The notes under the pieces: generated by a model
What the model was told of the DNA's origin: nothing
Seen by the model: only the letters and a program-made list of their open reading frames with translations
The model's database searches: none
Assembly (NCBI RefSeq): GCF_000012985.1
Contig: NC_007645.1
Location: forward strand, 3,688,501 to 3,752,500
Direction of reading: 5' to 3'
DNA from: Hahella chejuensis KCTC 2396
GTDB taxonomy: Bacteria > Pseudomonadota > Gammaproteobacteria > Pseudomonadales > Oleiphilaceae
Length of the DNA stretch: 64,000 nucleotides
Program-made: the position numbers and the translations under genes
Shown here: positions 25,095-34,280 of the stretch, one piece after another
Position numbering within the stretch: the first letter of the stretch is position 1
Layout: each line of letters opens with the position of its first letter

Positions 25095-27331
25095 TTGACC
25101 TCCGCATAATAGGTTCGACCCGGATACGGGTGATAGACGTAATAGCGTTCGTCGGTGAAGTTATCCACTCCGCCGGCGACAGAGAAATGCTCATTCAGGG
25201 CGTAAACCGCGCGAGCGTCGAACACCAGAAAGCTGTCCGTGTAGCCGAAGCCGCTGCGGTCGCCGTCGCTGTTGTCGAGGCTGTCATAGGGGTCGCTGGC
25301 GTAACGGACGCCGCCGCCGAAACGCAGCTGCTCGGTGGCCTGATAGCCCGCCAGCAGGTTGGCGCGCCATTTGGGAACCCGGGGAAACTGCTTGCCTTGC
25401 GATTCCGGCGACGCGCTGTTTTTCATGATTTCCGCATCGGTGAAGGACAGGTTGAAATCCAGGTCCAGACCCGCCGTCAGCACGTCTTTGAAACCGGTGA
25501 CCACTTCCACGCCCCGTGAGCGCACGCGGTCGATATTCTGGTAGTTGGTGACGCCGGTGAAGACATTGGTCTGACGGTAGATGGCGTCGTCCACATCGTT
25601 TTCCCACAGGCTGACAGTCAACGACGCATCTTCAAAGTGGCGTTTCACAGTCAGGTTCTTGGCGAAGCTTTTTTCTTTCTTCAAATCCGGGTCAAAGCTG
25701 GCGTTGAAAGCGCCGGTATTGTCGATAGAGCCCTGGTACAACTCGCCCACGGTGGGATAACGATAGGCCAGCGCCAGCGACAAGGTGGCGCTCCAGTCCG
25801 CATTGGGGCGGTAGCTGAAACTGGCTTTCGGCGACAAATCGGATTCGCTTCTCTCTGGATAGGCCGCGCTCACGCGATCGGCGCCGAAGTCCCGCGCCAG
25901 CACGCCGTCATAGGCGCGCCACCACTCCTGACGGGCGCCCAGGGTCATGCTCCAGGCCGGCGCCAGCGTCCATTCATTCTCTACGAACAGCGCATGGGTG
26001 CGCGTAGTCCCTTCTGAATCTCCGCTCAGGCTGGCGATATCGTCGCTGCGCCAGTGCGAGGTATTGTAGCTGGCCTGATCCAGGCGATAGCGGTCGAAAT
26101 GGTATCCAAACAGAACGCGGTCGCCCATCCAGCCGCCGTCGTGGCGATGAGCGAATTTAACATCAAAGGTTTCCCAGCCGGTTCCCTGATCTTCCGTCAA
26201 GGTTCCCGCGCCGTTGCTTTGCGCCTCTTCGTAGTTCGTGCCTGAGCGACGTTGCTTTTGCTCCAGCACATCATAAAAGGACAAAGCGGATTTGATTTCC
26301 CACCCCTGCCCCAGCGCGCCTTCCAGCTCAGCGCCATAGATCAGATCCCGCGCTTCGGATTCGCCCAGACGCTGACTGCTGACTTTATAGCTGGCGCCGT
26401 CGATGTCCACTTCGCCGTTGTAAACGGGCTGGCCGTCCGCATCGCGCAGATAGGTTTCCGGGTTGAGGTTATCTTCGTTGCGATCCAGATACGCCAGGGT
26501 CATTCTGGCCTGCAGACGGTCGTTGATGTCATAACCGAGTTTGATTTTGGTGACGCTTTCGCCGATGTCGCTGCGTCCGGCGGAGTTGTACAGATATCCG
26601 CCCGCCGGATACTCATGCGCGCCGTCCACAGGATTGCCTACTGGCGCGCCGCCGCTGCCGGAGGCGATGCCAAAGCTTTGCGGATGCCCTTCGTTCTGCA
26701 GCCAGTCCGTCGCCAGGAAATAGCTCCAGGGGCCCTGTCTGTCGCCAAAGGAAGCGTGGGTTTTGTAGCCGAAATAGGTGTCCTCGGTTCCGTAGGCGCT
26801 GAAGTCCTGCAGGAACACGCCAGCGCTCACCTGCGCCTCACGCTGTTCCGGCATGCGGCCGTGCATGATAACGGCGCCGCCCATGGCGTTGCCGCTGTAT
26901 TCTGCGGAATAAGGGCCGTATAACACTTCGATCCACTCTATCTCTTCCGGTTGCATCAGCCCCCACCGCGGCGCGAAGTTGAAGCTGGAGCCCAGAAAGT
27001 TGCTCAGCATAATGCCGTCGCCCATCACCACCGCGCGGGCGGTCTGGGTGGTGTGCGTTTCGCGGAAGGACAAGGTGGCGTTGCGGTCGCCGATATAACG
27101 TTTGCGCACGACCAGGTTGGGCTCGTATTTAAGCGCATCGGATACCTCTGGACTGTTGATGTCCTCCAGTTTCTCCGCCATGACTTCCGTTTGTAAAGCC
27201 GTCGGCTCCTTCACCAGCGCGGGCCGTTCACCCACCACTTCCACGGTTTGCAATACGGTGGCCTCTTCCGCCGCCGCCCCCAATGGCAGCGCAAGGCTTG
27301 CTACAGCTCCAATCGCGCGGTTCAGGCGCAT
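25082..27331 (-). CDS. TonB-dependent outer-membrane receptor
   Basis: 749 residues. Signal peptide (cut after LGAAA), plug domain about 35-160 with EWIEVLYGPYSAEYSGNAMG, then a 22-strand barrel ending in the terminal aromatic YAEVKWKY. First gene of a three-gene operon with the His-rich propeller and TlpA-like thioredoxin. Substrate unknown. The His/Cys-rich partner favours a metal or metal complex (copper or iron) over a sugar; that is inference. No Fur box was identified with confidence. Confidence 0.93.
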   Translation of the reverse strand: MRLNRAIGAVASLALPLGAAAEEATVLQTVEVVGERPALVKEPTALQTEVMAEKLEDINSPEVSDALKYEPNLVVRKRYIGDRNATLSFRETHTTQTARAVVMGDGIMLSNFLGSSFNFAPRWGLMQPEEIEWIEVLYGPYSAEYSGNAMGGAVIMHGRMPEQREAQVSAGVFLQDFSAYGTEDTYFGYKTHASFGDRQGPWSYFLATDWLQNEGHPQSFGIASGSGGAPVGNPVDGAHEYPAGGYLYNSAGRSDIGESVTKIKLGYDINDRLQARMTLAYLDRNEDNLNPETYLRDADGQPVYNGEVDIDGASYKVSSQRLGESEARDLIYGAELEGALGQGWEIKSALSFYDVLEQKQRRSGTNYEEAQSNGAGTLTEDQGTGWETFDVKFAHRHDGGWMGDRVLFGYHFDRYRLDQASYNTSHWRSDDIASLSGDSEGTTRTHALFVENEWTLAPAWSMTLGARQEWWRAYDGVLARDFGADRVSAAYPERSESDLSPKASFSYRPNADWSATLSLALAYRYPTVGELYQGSIDNTGAFNASFDPDLKKEKSFAKNLTVKRHFEDASLTVSLWENDVDDAIYRQTNVFTGVTNYQNIDRVRSRGVEVVTGFKDVLTAGLDLDFNLSFTDAEIMKNSASPESQGKQFPRVPKWRANLLAGYQATEQLRFGGGVRYASDPYDSLDNSDGDRSGFGYTDSFLVFDARAVYALNEHFSVAGGVDNFTDERYYVYHPYPGRTYYAEVKWKY

Positions 27332-27571
27332 AACGTCCCCTTACTATAAATGTTAGAAAAAGGGCATAGTAATGAAGCCATTACGTGAGATGGATGCGGC
27401 AAAATGTCGCAGGGATTTTTAGCTAGTCCGGTTGGGTGAACAGGAATAGCTCAATTCCAATTCCCAACAGCGACCATTTTTCTTCCCGTGTATTCCAGCG
27501 GATTCATGCAATTTTATCGAGAGCCGGTGAGATCGTTACTATACTGACTCTAATGGCTGGGAGGAGAATCA

Positions 27572-28363
27572 ATGCGTTATGCTCTGTGGCTCTGGTTTGC
27601 GCTGTTTACGCAGGGAGCGCTTGCGCAAACCTTAATTCTCGGCATGGAGGAGGCCAACAATAGGCCCTTTGAATTTGTTGCGGAATCCGGGGAGCTGACC
27701 GGCTTTCATACTGAGGTCGTCAAGCAGGCGGCGGCTGGTATGGGATGGAAAGTGGAGTTCGTGCGCCTGCCCTGGACCCGCGTTATTAAGATGCTGGAAA
27801 GCGGTGAAGTGAACGCCGTGACCTACATGGCGAAGTCCATTGAGCGGGAGAAATTCGCCCTTTATCTGCCCGACAATCTTCTGCACATTTCACAGAGCAC
27901 GATCTACATTAAAAAATCCCGCGCCAGTGAAATTCTATACGACCCGCCACTGGAGCATTTCGTCTCTCGCTGGCGCGTCGCCGTCCCCACCGGCTATCAC
28001 ATCAATGACGAGGCGATGGCGTTAATCCGCAACAATTACCCACTGCAACAACGCACCGTCACCATGGCGCAACTTTTCCTTATGCTGGTCAACGACCGCT
28101 ACGACGCCATACTGGGCGGCTCCAACGCCATGCTGCGCAGTAAAACCGCCATCGAAAATCTTGAAGACGTCGTACAACCGCTGCAAGGCGCCCTCTTCCC
28201 CTCCGAACCCATGTACATCGCCTTCAGCCGCCAAAGCGGCTCTAAACTCGCCTACGAATTCGCCATCGCCTATAAACAATTCCGCCAGCAACCGGAATAC
28301 CGGGAAATCGCCGAGCGTTTTAACGTGATTGCGTGGTTGCCTGGCGAGAGGGATTTTGATTAG
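27572..28363 (+). CDS. Periplasmic solute-binding protein, SBP_bac_3-like, orphan
   Basis: 263 residues from an ATG after GGGAGGAG. Signal peptide ends QGALA. The mature part has the extracellular solute-binding family 3 pattern: LILGMEEANNRPFEF, GELTGFHTEVVKQAA, LPWTRVIKMLESGEV. No permease or ATPase lies beside it, as with the other three relatives in this window. It overlaps the tail of the convergent Nmad2 gene by 44 bases. Confidence 0.85.
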   Translation: MRYALWLWFALFTQGALAQTLILGMEEANNRPFEFVAESGELTGFHTEVVKQAAAGMGWKVEFVRLPWTRVIKMLESGEVNAVTYMAKSIEREKFALYLPDNLLHISQSTIYIKKSRASEILYDPPLEHFVSRWRVAVPTGYHINDEAMALIRNNYPLQQRTVTMAQLFLMLVNDRYDAILGGSNAMLRSKTAIENLEDVVQPLQGALFPSEPMYIAFSRQSGSKLAYEFAIAYKQFRQQPEYREIAERFNVIAWLPGERDFD

Positions 28364-29069
28364 GGGGAGCACACGTCGTTTTGGGCGTTTTTTCCGCAGG
28401 TTTGGGGGCGCAGCTACCACATGTTTTTTCGTCGGCGTCGAATGTGTGGGGTAGATGAATGAGGCCTGTTTTGTATTGATCGCAAATGAAGCCAATAAAC
28501 GCTTTGGCTCTGTCCCCTTCCGTTAGATTTCCATAAACTGATGAGCCTTTAGGGACAGAGGGACGATATTCGTCTGGGATCACCAGCGGCTCGCAACCGA
28601 AGTAATAAAACGTTTTCGCGATTAACACATACTTACCTGAGATATCTTCCTCCTGACACCCCATATGAGGCTTATCCTGCTTTATATCCCAGTGGCTAGG
28701 ATTCTTGACCTGCCGATAGTGTGTGTAATCTTTTGGGTCGCCTGACGGCAGTAATTCGTAAATGTTATCTCCGGCTCGCTCTATCGCGCTCTTCGCCGAC
28801 ATATCTGGAATCTTATTCTGAAAGCGAGAGTCTTTATAATAGTCCCCGATGGATAGCCTCTCCGACACTTCCATCAAATAGACAAGTCGCTCGCAACCTA
28901 CTGCATCGTGATTTAAAGCAACGGATGAAAAGCCAGCAATCCACGTTCCCTTCTCAACGTTATCGTTCATTCGTATATAGGGTTTGCAAGTCGCCAACGT
29001 CAACCACTCGCCAAATGGATTGGGCGCAAAGCCTGAATCGTGGGTCATTTTGTAGCTATACAAACGCAT
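28320..29069 (-). CDS. Nmad2-family (nucleotide modification associated domain 2) protein
   Basis: 249 residues from the ATG at 29069, which follows GGGAGG. The start MRLYSYKMTHDSGFAPNPFG and the next segment LTLATCKPYIR, with a GTWIAGFSS strand, are the hallmark of Nmad2. This domain is predicted to act with modified-base (hypermodified DNA) systems. The end is a low-complexity Pro/Thr/Cys tail (CGSCAPKPAEK) that may be a frame extension. No base-modification partner is seen, so it stands alone. Confidence 0.8.
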   Translation of the reverse strand: MRLYSYKMTHDSGFAPNPFGEWLTLATCKPYIRMNDNVEKGTWIAGFSSVALNHDAVGCERLVYLMEVSERLSIGDYYKDSRFQNKIPDMSAKSAIERAGDNIYELLPSGDPKDYTHYRQVKNPSHWDIKQDKPHMGCQEEDISGKYVLIAKTFYYFGCEPLVIPDEYRPSVPKGSSVYGNLTEGDRAKAFIGFICDQYKTGLIHLPHTFDADEKTCGSCAPKPAEKTPKTTCAPPNQNPSRQATTQSR

Positions 29070-29249
29070 AAAACCTCCCTCAGCCAGTATTACCACCGTG
29101 TTTAAAAACTAGGCTAGAAAGAGGAATTGGCAAGGGTTTCAGGCCCGGAAAGTTGTTATGTTTGGTTGGCTTTTGCTACAGGACGAAACTGAGTGAGTAT
29201 TGGCGTATTTGTGGGGTGATGAGAGGGAGCGCCGAGCGGTTATCGAGAC

Positions 29250-29633
29250 CTAGTCGCCTCCTCCACCGCCGCCGCCATCTGACCCCATATCGAACACACC
29301 GCCATCCTGACGTGAACTAATGGCCAGGTCGAATCCCTGGTCGTCATTATCATCGCGGCTGGAGTTACGTATAGGACTGGCGCTGTTCAGGAAGCTTTTG
29401 AACGGCCATGGGATCAGCCGGTGCGGTATGGCTTCAGGCGAGTACTGGTTTATCAGATAGAGCGCCATTAAGGAGCCGAAAAGAGGAACAATGAGTATGA
29501 TAAAAACCTGTAGCGCCTTTTGGCCCCGTTCCAATGTGTCATCGTTTTTCACCGCCACAATGGCCATTAACGCCAGCCACAGCCATGCGGCCACTGTTAG
29601 GCCAATCAGCGTCATTAATACGACCGCCATCAT
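29250..29633 (-). CDS. Small membrane protein with glycine-rich tail
   Basis: 127 residues: two hydrophobic helices (about 4-27 and 42-63), a polar region, then MGSDGGGGGGGD at the C-terminus. The same kind of Gly-Asp tail ends the protein at 21123-21374. An ATG pair at the start follows GAGGAATG. Function unknown; no named family. Confidence 0.6.
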   Translation of the reverse strand: MMAVVLMTLIGLTVAAWLWLALMAIVAVKNDDTLERGQKALQVFIILIVPLFGSLMALYLINQYSPEAIPHRLIPWPFKSFLNSASPIRNSSRDDNDDQGFDLAISSRQDGGVFDMGSDGGGGGGGD

Positions 29634-29873
29634 TCCTCCTCAAATCCTTATTCGCCTGATTTCTGGTTCGATTTCGAATAACGAGGTAAATCAGTGAAGT
29701 AGAAACAGATTAATCACCTTATAGGGATTTCTTACTGAATGCTAGCTGGCTGTGGCACGCGCTGCCCTCCAATCACTCGACAACATAACCTTCTAATTTC
29801 AAAAGCGCTTTAGGTAAAATGCAGCGTTTTTTTGATTCTAGAAAACCAGTAAAGAAAGGATTTTCGCCGAAAG

Positions 29874-30581
29874 ATGGACCCATATCAGTTATATCAAGCG
29901 CACTCATGCGAGTTCTCAGACGACCTGAATTACTATCTGGATTTTTGCCGGGGGCATGCAACGCTTGAGTTGTTCGCCGGGTTTGGCCGGGTCAGCAACT
30001 TTCTGGTTAAACAGGGCGTCTCGTTAGAAACCGTCGAAATATTACCCTGCTACTCTGATCAGATAAGCCTGCCAGACGCCTCAAAGCACGTCGGCGATGT
30101 CCTGACATTTTCCAGCGATAAGAGGTTTGGTCGCATTTTCGCCGCCTATAACTCATTTTGCCTGCTGACCAGTGATGTAGACCTGCGCAACTTCTTCACC
30201 ATGATAGACCGACAGTTGCAGCCTGGCGGCAAAGCCTCCCTCAGCTACTTTCATCCGGATTACTGGGATCAGGCGATAGATTATGAGTTCACGCTTAATG
30301 GAAAATCCGTGAGAGCGACGCCAGCTTTCGACCTCTCGCGCCGGGAGCAAAAACAAGGCGTTTGGACGGACCTTTACTATCTAAACGACACCGGCGATAA
30401 ACCTGCTTTGGAAAAGAACGTAGTGGAGTGCAGCTATCCGGTTCGTATTGTTGAAGATGCAACCGACCTCCTTCCCTTCTTGCACGGTTTGGAACTTGAG
30501 TTTGTTGAAACGGTAGAGAGTTTTGGTAGGGAGCGAGTCGTTGAGCCGGGGTGGGTGGATTTTGTTTTTGTTAAGGGTTGA
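29874..30581 (+). CDS. Class I SAM-dependent methyltransferase
   Basis: 235 residues. Motif I is TLELFAGFGRVSNFL (residues 31-45), followed by an acidic strand end VETVEILP, then FGRIFAAYNSFCLL and FFTMIDRQLQPGGKASLSYF, the post-motif and GG-K strand of the Rossmann methyltransferase fold. The C-terminus ends in a strand WVDFVFVKG. Substrate unknown. AT-richer than the backbone and surrounded by accessory genes. Confidence 0.82.
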   Translation: MDPYQLYQAHSCEFSDDLNYYLDFCRGHATLELFAGFGRVSNFLVKQGVSLETVEILPCYSDQISLPDASKHVGDVLTFSSDKRFGRIFAAYNSFCLLTSDVDLRNFFTMIDRQLQPGGKASLSYFHPDYWDQAIDYEFTLNGKSVRATPAFDLSRREQKQGVWTDLYYLNDTGDKPALEKNVVECSYPVRIVEDATDLLPFLHGLELEFVETVESFGRERVVEPGWVDFVFVKG

Positions 30582-30672
30582 TGCTGCCTGGGGAAAGTAA
30601 TGAGAATTGCTGTGCCGTCTTGTTCGTATCACTAGCTGATAAGTCAACGCACCACCGAGATGGAGTAATAGT

Positions 30673-31194
30673 ATGAGCGATTTTTGGCCACAGTTTTGTC
30701 CAAGCAACTGGTGTGACGAATATGGCGTCTTTGGAATTCCATTTACCAATGAAGTTTCAATTGGCTTCGTGAAAGTTATCGAGTCTGGCTATTCTTATCT
30801 GTTAACGAGCGAATTTGATGGCCTTGGATACAATAGAGACAGTCTCCTGAGTTCATCGATTGACGCTTTGGGAGACGATACGTCAAAAGTTCACATGAAG
30901 GTAGCAAGGCCAACAGGAGCGACTGTCGTCTGGCTGGAAGCCGAGGATAACTTTGCAGCTGTTCGCATGCTGCTGCCCGCGGTTCAAGCGTTCGTTAAAA
31001 AGCACGTGGGTGATGAAGTCCTTTTTACAATACCAAGCCGTGATTTGGTTTTGCTCTGGAATGCGGATGCTCCAGTTTCATTAACTAATAAACATCGCCT
31101 TGAGGCTCAGGAAGACTTTAAGAACGATGATTACGCATTAAGCCCAGATGTCTATAAGTTCACAGCACAATGGCCGTGTATGGCAGTTCGGTAA
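30673..31194 (+). CDS. Hypothetical protein, DUF1444-like
   Basis: 173 residues, cytoplasmic. The C-terminal half, AAVRMLLPAVQAFVKKHVG then EVLFTIPSRDLVLLWN, resembles DUF1444 (YtpQ-type) proteins, which share a strand and 'IPxRDxxLxW' signature. The resemblance is by eye only. Function unknown; it lies in an accessory island, so an immunity role is possible. Confidence 0.5.
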   Translation: MSDFWPQFCPSNWCDEYGVFGIPFTNEVSIGFVKVIESGYSYLLTSEFDGLGYNRDSLLSSSIDALGDDTSKVHMKVARPTGATVVWLEAEDNFAAVRMLLPAVQAFVKKHVGDEVLFTIPSRDLVLLWNADAPVSLTNKHRLEAQEDFKNDDYALSPDVYKFTAQWPCMAVR

Positions 31195-31274
31195 AAATTC
31201 GATAGCTGGTGGCGATTCAAACAACACGAGCAAGGGACCATAATGCGCCCCTCCAATTTTGAGGTTTCGAGATT

Positions 31275-31616
31275 ATGAGCTTAAAAAATACAGATTTAAT
31301 AGATGTGATTGCTCAAAGCCCTCACTTTGATGGCTACGATATTATTGCCGTTGACTCTGGTGATATTGTTGATGAGATTGAGCGTTACAATCTTATGATT
31401 AAGAAACTTTCGTCATATATGGAATACATAGCCAGTGGACAGGTATTGGAGAATAATCCGGATATGGAAGGAAAGAACTTTCGCTTGTGTGTACTTTGTA
31501 AAACTGAGCCAAATGAAGCAATGCTGCAAGTGGAGGCGCTGAAAACGAGAACAGAGCCATCCTTTAGATTTCCAGTATTGGTTACAACCCAACAAGCTTA
31601 CCTTGAGAGTACATAA
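31275..31616 (+). CDS. Hypothetical protein
   Basis: 113 residues, acidic, mixed alpha/beta, no signal peptide or membrane segment. A Cys-rich strand FRLCVLCKTEPNEAM is the only notable feature. It follows the DUF1444-like gene by 80 bases on the same strand. AT-rich coding. Family not recognised. Confidence 0.5.
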   Translation: MSLKNTDLIDVIAQSPHFDGYDIIAVDSGDIVDEIERYNLMIKKLSSYMEYIASGQVLENNPDMEGKNFRLCVLCKTEPNEAMLQVEALKTRTEPSFRFPVLVTTQQAYLEST

Positions 31617-31671
31617 CAAGTTGGTGAAGCACACTTCGATGGCTATCGCCACCTGAGCGGGACAGGGACGA

Positions 31672-32148
31672 CTATTTAACCACCTTAAACGGATTTTTCT
31701 TTTTTCTTTTTTTGCCAGGCTTGTTAAACACCTTCCAAGCAAGAACCCCATCAAACTTCCAAACAGGGAGTAAATTTAAGATTATAAGTTTTACATTAAC
31801 GGTAACCATGAACCAACAGAATGCGAATAATAACCAATTAGCTTTATTAAGTCCTACAGCCATTAATATCGATGACAGAACAAATAATATGAACTGAAAT
31901 AAAACCCCTCCCCACGCCATAAAATATTTTCTTCTATCATTCTCTGAGTTAAAGCCATTACATGTGCAGGAACCATGTATAATACCGATACGCAACTCCA
32001 ACACATTCAACCCCAAAAACTTAGCAACGACTGCGTGACCTATTTCGTGAAAAACAATCAACAATAAGTAAAAATAGAATATTGCAACTGTGTACTTAGC
32101 ATTCGCAAAAAACAAAGAAAGAGGAAGCAAAAATACCGCCACCGCCAA
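31672..32148 (-). CDS. Membrane metalloprotease-like protein, M50 family
   Basis: 158 residues with four hydrophobic helices. A HEIGH zinc motif (34-38) sits inside a helix, and a later NLLPVWKFDG segment supplies the third ligand Asp of site-2 proteases (N-x-x-P-x(4)-DG). It is short for the family and lacks a PDZ domain, like minimal bacterial M50 members used in peptide maturation or defence islands. AT-rich. The tail is strongly basic (KPGKKRKKKNPFK). Confidence 0.75.
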   Translation of the reverse strand: MAVAVFLLPLSLFFANAKYTVAIFYFYLLLIVFHEIGHAVVAKFLGLNVLELRIGIIHGSCTCNGFNSENDRRKYFMAWGGVLFQFILFVLSSILMAVGLNKANWLLFAFCWFMVTVNVKLIILNLLPVWKFDGVLAWKVFNKPGKKRKKKNPFKVVK

Positions 32149-32258
32149 GCTCGCATGTATTTTTATATCCGCCCCATTAATATTTGTTAAATTAAAATAT
32201 TAAAAAAGCAAAAAACGTAAAATTTTATCGGATATAATCATAAACTATTCGTACCGCG

Positions 32259-32456
32259 TTACAATTTAGCAATATCATTAACCTTATCTGACAAGTTGAG
32301 AAAATCCTTTTGCAGTTGACTTTTAGACAATTTCTCATACTTAAAAGGCACAAACATTATTCTCGAAGCTGGCAAATCAATACTATATTTTCTATCGCCA
32401 TATAAATTATAGCAGTCCCACTCATATTTCCTCAGCCAGCGGCGAATACGACTCAC
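32259..32456 (-). pseudogene. Short ORF, probably 3' end of a gene cut by a dispersed repeat
   Basis: 65 residues from a GTG. The frame stays open back through the 27-bp repeat at 32480-32513, where it would read the repeat-encoded peptide FALSLSKG. This suggests the repeat landed in an older gene of which only the C-terminus is left. Basic N-terminus (RIRRWLRKYEW). Family not recognised. Confidence 0.4.
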
Positions 32457-32479
32457 AGCGTTTCCAGTCTTTCTCTCTG

Positions 32480-32513
32480 GAAGGCCCTTCGACAGGCTCA
32501 GGGCGAACGGTGG
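32480..32513 (+). repeat. 27-bp dispersed repeat, copy A
   Basis: Core GCCCTTCGACAGGCTCAGGG followed by CGAACGG. Four copies in the window, all in the same orientation (also 33570, 34053 and 36739). GCCCT and AGGGC arms can pair. The same core is common in intergenic DNA of many proteobacteria. Confidence 0.85.
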
Positions 32514-32609
32514 AGTAGAAACCTCTCTACATTGTTCTATTTCTAGGAAAGGCCGTTAAGCCGCTCTACTTTCTCGCTCTCAGTTGACCCTAAGTCCCTA
32601 ACCCTTTGG

Positions 32610-33503
32610 CTAATTCAAGTTGTAGCCATGTGTGCGGGACAACAAGACTTCCTTCCAATGGGTTTCGCGCGTAATAACTTCATTTTTATTGGCGTGCACA
32701 TCCGCTACTTCAAGAATTGAAAAACGAAATGCTTCAGCGCTTTTGGCGCCAAGGTTGTTCAAGAGCGTTCGAAGTTCTACATTGTTGCCATGTCCCGAGG
32801 ACGAGTACTGTGACCAGCGGCTCCATATACCGCCTTCTCCATACGCACAGCCAACATAAAGTTTGCCTGACATCGTGTCTGATATTACATAAACCCCAGA
32901 GACTGAGGAGAGCGCGCCTTTCCAAGATGGGATGCTCTGACGAATGACACAATCTAATTCCCGCTTAGACAAATTCACTGATTTAAAACCTGGAAACTCC
33001 GATAAGGTGAGTCGCTCTGATTTGAGTTCCGATACCAATAGATCTTCACTCCACCGCTCAGCCAACAAGTATGACGCCCGGAAATTTCGGCTAAATTTAA
33101 CAACCAAGCGGCCGGAGAGCTCAGCACAGTATTGCACTTGCTCTAAGTCATAATAGAAATCATTGCTTTCTTTCTTGTACTCAACCCCTATTTGCTCGTA
33201 TAGACCGCCAAAGACCCAGTTGTCCGTGCCATGAATGTTAATTAGAGAGACTACAAACCGGCGCTCAAAATTTCGTTTCGTTTGCCATCGCTGCCACTCC
33301 TCGAAATCTCCCGCAAGAAAGACATCAAGGGGATGCTCTTTTCCGTTCCACACGGCCATATGTAATTTACAGTCGGCTGGCGACAGTGTGGGGCTAAGCA
33401 ACCGTAATAAATCAAATAGCTTGAACAAGTTTCTGCACCTCGTCAGCACTCGATCACCATCAACTTCGATAACATGTCTAGTTATGAGCAAAAGATAGCA
33501 CAC
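32610..33503 (-). CDS. GIY-YIG nuclease domain protein
   Basis: 297 residues. The C-terminal 100 residues are a GIY-YIG domain: SGVYVISDTMSGKLYVGCAYG, then GIWSRWSQYSSSGHGNNVEL with the catalytic Arg, and later a helix with Glu (VITRETHWKEVL). The N-terminal 190 residues are unassigned, perhaps a target-recognition part. AT-rich and solo, so possibly a mobile-element or defence nuclease. DNA cleavage is expected from the family. Confidence 0.8.
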   Translation of the reverse strand: MCYLLLITRHVIEVDGDRVLTRCRNLFKLFDLLRLLSPTLSPADCKLHMAVWNGKEHPLDVFLAGDFEEWQRWQTKRNFERRFVVSLINIHGTDNWVFGGLYEQIGVEYKKESNDFYYDLEQVQYCAELSGRLVVKFSRNFRASYLLAERWSEDLLVSELKSERLTLSEFPGFKSVNLSKRELDCVIRQSIPSWKGALSSVSGVYVISDTMSGKLYVGCAYGEGGIWSRWSQYSSSGHGNNVELRTLLNNLGAKSAEAFRFSILEVADVHANKNEVITRETHWKEVLLSRTHGYNLN

Positions 33504-33569
33504 CCTCCAACGTCTGCTTCATTCAACGACAGTGCGGCTCAAGCGCTCCTCGCTCATAAGCCCTGAAAA

Positions 33570-33599
33570 GCCCTTCGACAGGCTCAGGGCGAACGGTGG
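33570..33599 (+). repeat. 27-bp dispersed repeat, copy B
   Basis: Same core as copy A. It starts a segment that is duplicated at 34053-34280 together with the 3' end of the adjacent membrane-protein gene. Confidence 0.85.
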
Positions 33600-33674
33600 T
33601 GGGGTTTGTTTTTGGGGATGGGGCTTTAGTTTGTGGGGTTGGGTTGATTGTCTAGCTTAGGTAGGCTTCGGTGG

Positions 33675-34001
33675 CTATGCGGTGATGATGAACATTGTTA
33701 CAGCAATCAAGTACACGAGGGCTACGCCTTTGAATGATGTTTTTCTGAATAGGTATGCCAGGCATAGAGCGGTGAATAGTGGAAAAAACCAGTACACAAG
33801 CAGAACGTATTCAGTGACATGCGCAGCGATGGTTTCCGTATAGGACTCCAGGAAGCTAAGGCGATCAAACGTCCTCGACGCGCTTCTGGCCAGAATGAAG
33901 AAGCCGTGACCCAGAAGGAGTAGTCGGATGATTGTGACTGCGACGTTGCCTGCTGCTTGGTCCCATTGTTTGAGTTTGGCGATGGTTTGTTTTATTTCCA
34001 A
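33675..34001 (-). CDS. Small membrane protein
   Basis: 108 residues with three hydrophobic segments (about 18-38, 64-84 and 90-107). The C-terminus, FTALCLAYLFRKTSFKGVAL onward, is duplicated as a broken copy at 34169-34280. No named family; it may be a DoxX-like or similar four-helix relative, but that is a guess. Confidence 0.6.
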   Translation of the reverse strand: MEIKQTIAKLKQWDQAAGNVAVTIIRLLLLGHGFFILARSASRTFDRLSFLESYTETIAAHVTEYVLLVYWFFPLFTALCLAYLFRKTSFKGVALVYLIAVTMFIITA

Positions 34002-34052
34002 TGTTTGGTCTTACCTCGCTTAGCTTGGAGCGCACTGTTTTTTTTGGCGCTC

Positions 34053-34089
34053 TGGAAGGCCCTTCGACAGGCTCAGGGCGAACGGTGGT
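34053..34089 (+). repeat. 27-bp dispersed repeat, copy C
   Basis: Same core as copies A, B and D; the flanking TCTGGAAG matches copy A, and the downstream DNA matches copy B. Confidence 0.85.
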
Positions 34090-34168
34090 GAGGTTGTTGG
34101 TATTTGGGGGATGGTTCTTTGTTTGGTGGTGTTGGGTTGTTCGTCTAGCTGTGGTTGGGTTTCGGTTG

Positions 34169-34280
34169 TTATGGGGTGAGGATAAATATTGTTATTGCAA
34201 TCATATGCACGAGGGCTACGCCTTTGAGTGATGCTTTTCTGAATAGGTGCGTCGGGCATAGTGCGGTGAGTACTGGAAAA
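34169..34280 (-). pseudogene. Truncated duplicate of the 108-residue membrane-protein gene
   Basis: On the minus strand the frame reads FPVLTALCPTHLFRKASLKG, then VALVHMIAITIFILTP and TAA. This matches the C-terminal 37 residues of the protein at 33675-34001 in the same order with about a dozen changes. The 5' two thirds are absent and no start codon remains. Confidence 0.8.

Noticed and set aside
24138-25109. 323-codon plus-strand frame opposite the Asp-box propeller gene
   Set aside because: The Asp-box repeats and signal peptide on the other strand are decisive.
27436-27663. 75-codon plus-strand frame at the start of the solute-binding gene
   Set aside because: Overlaps the true start in another frame; the ribosome site serves the 27572 ATG.
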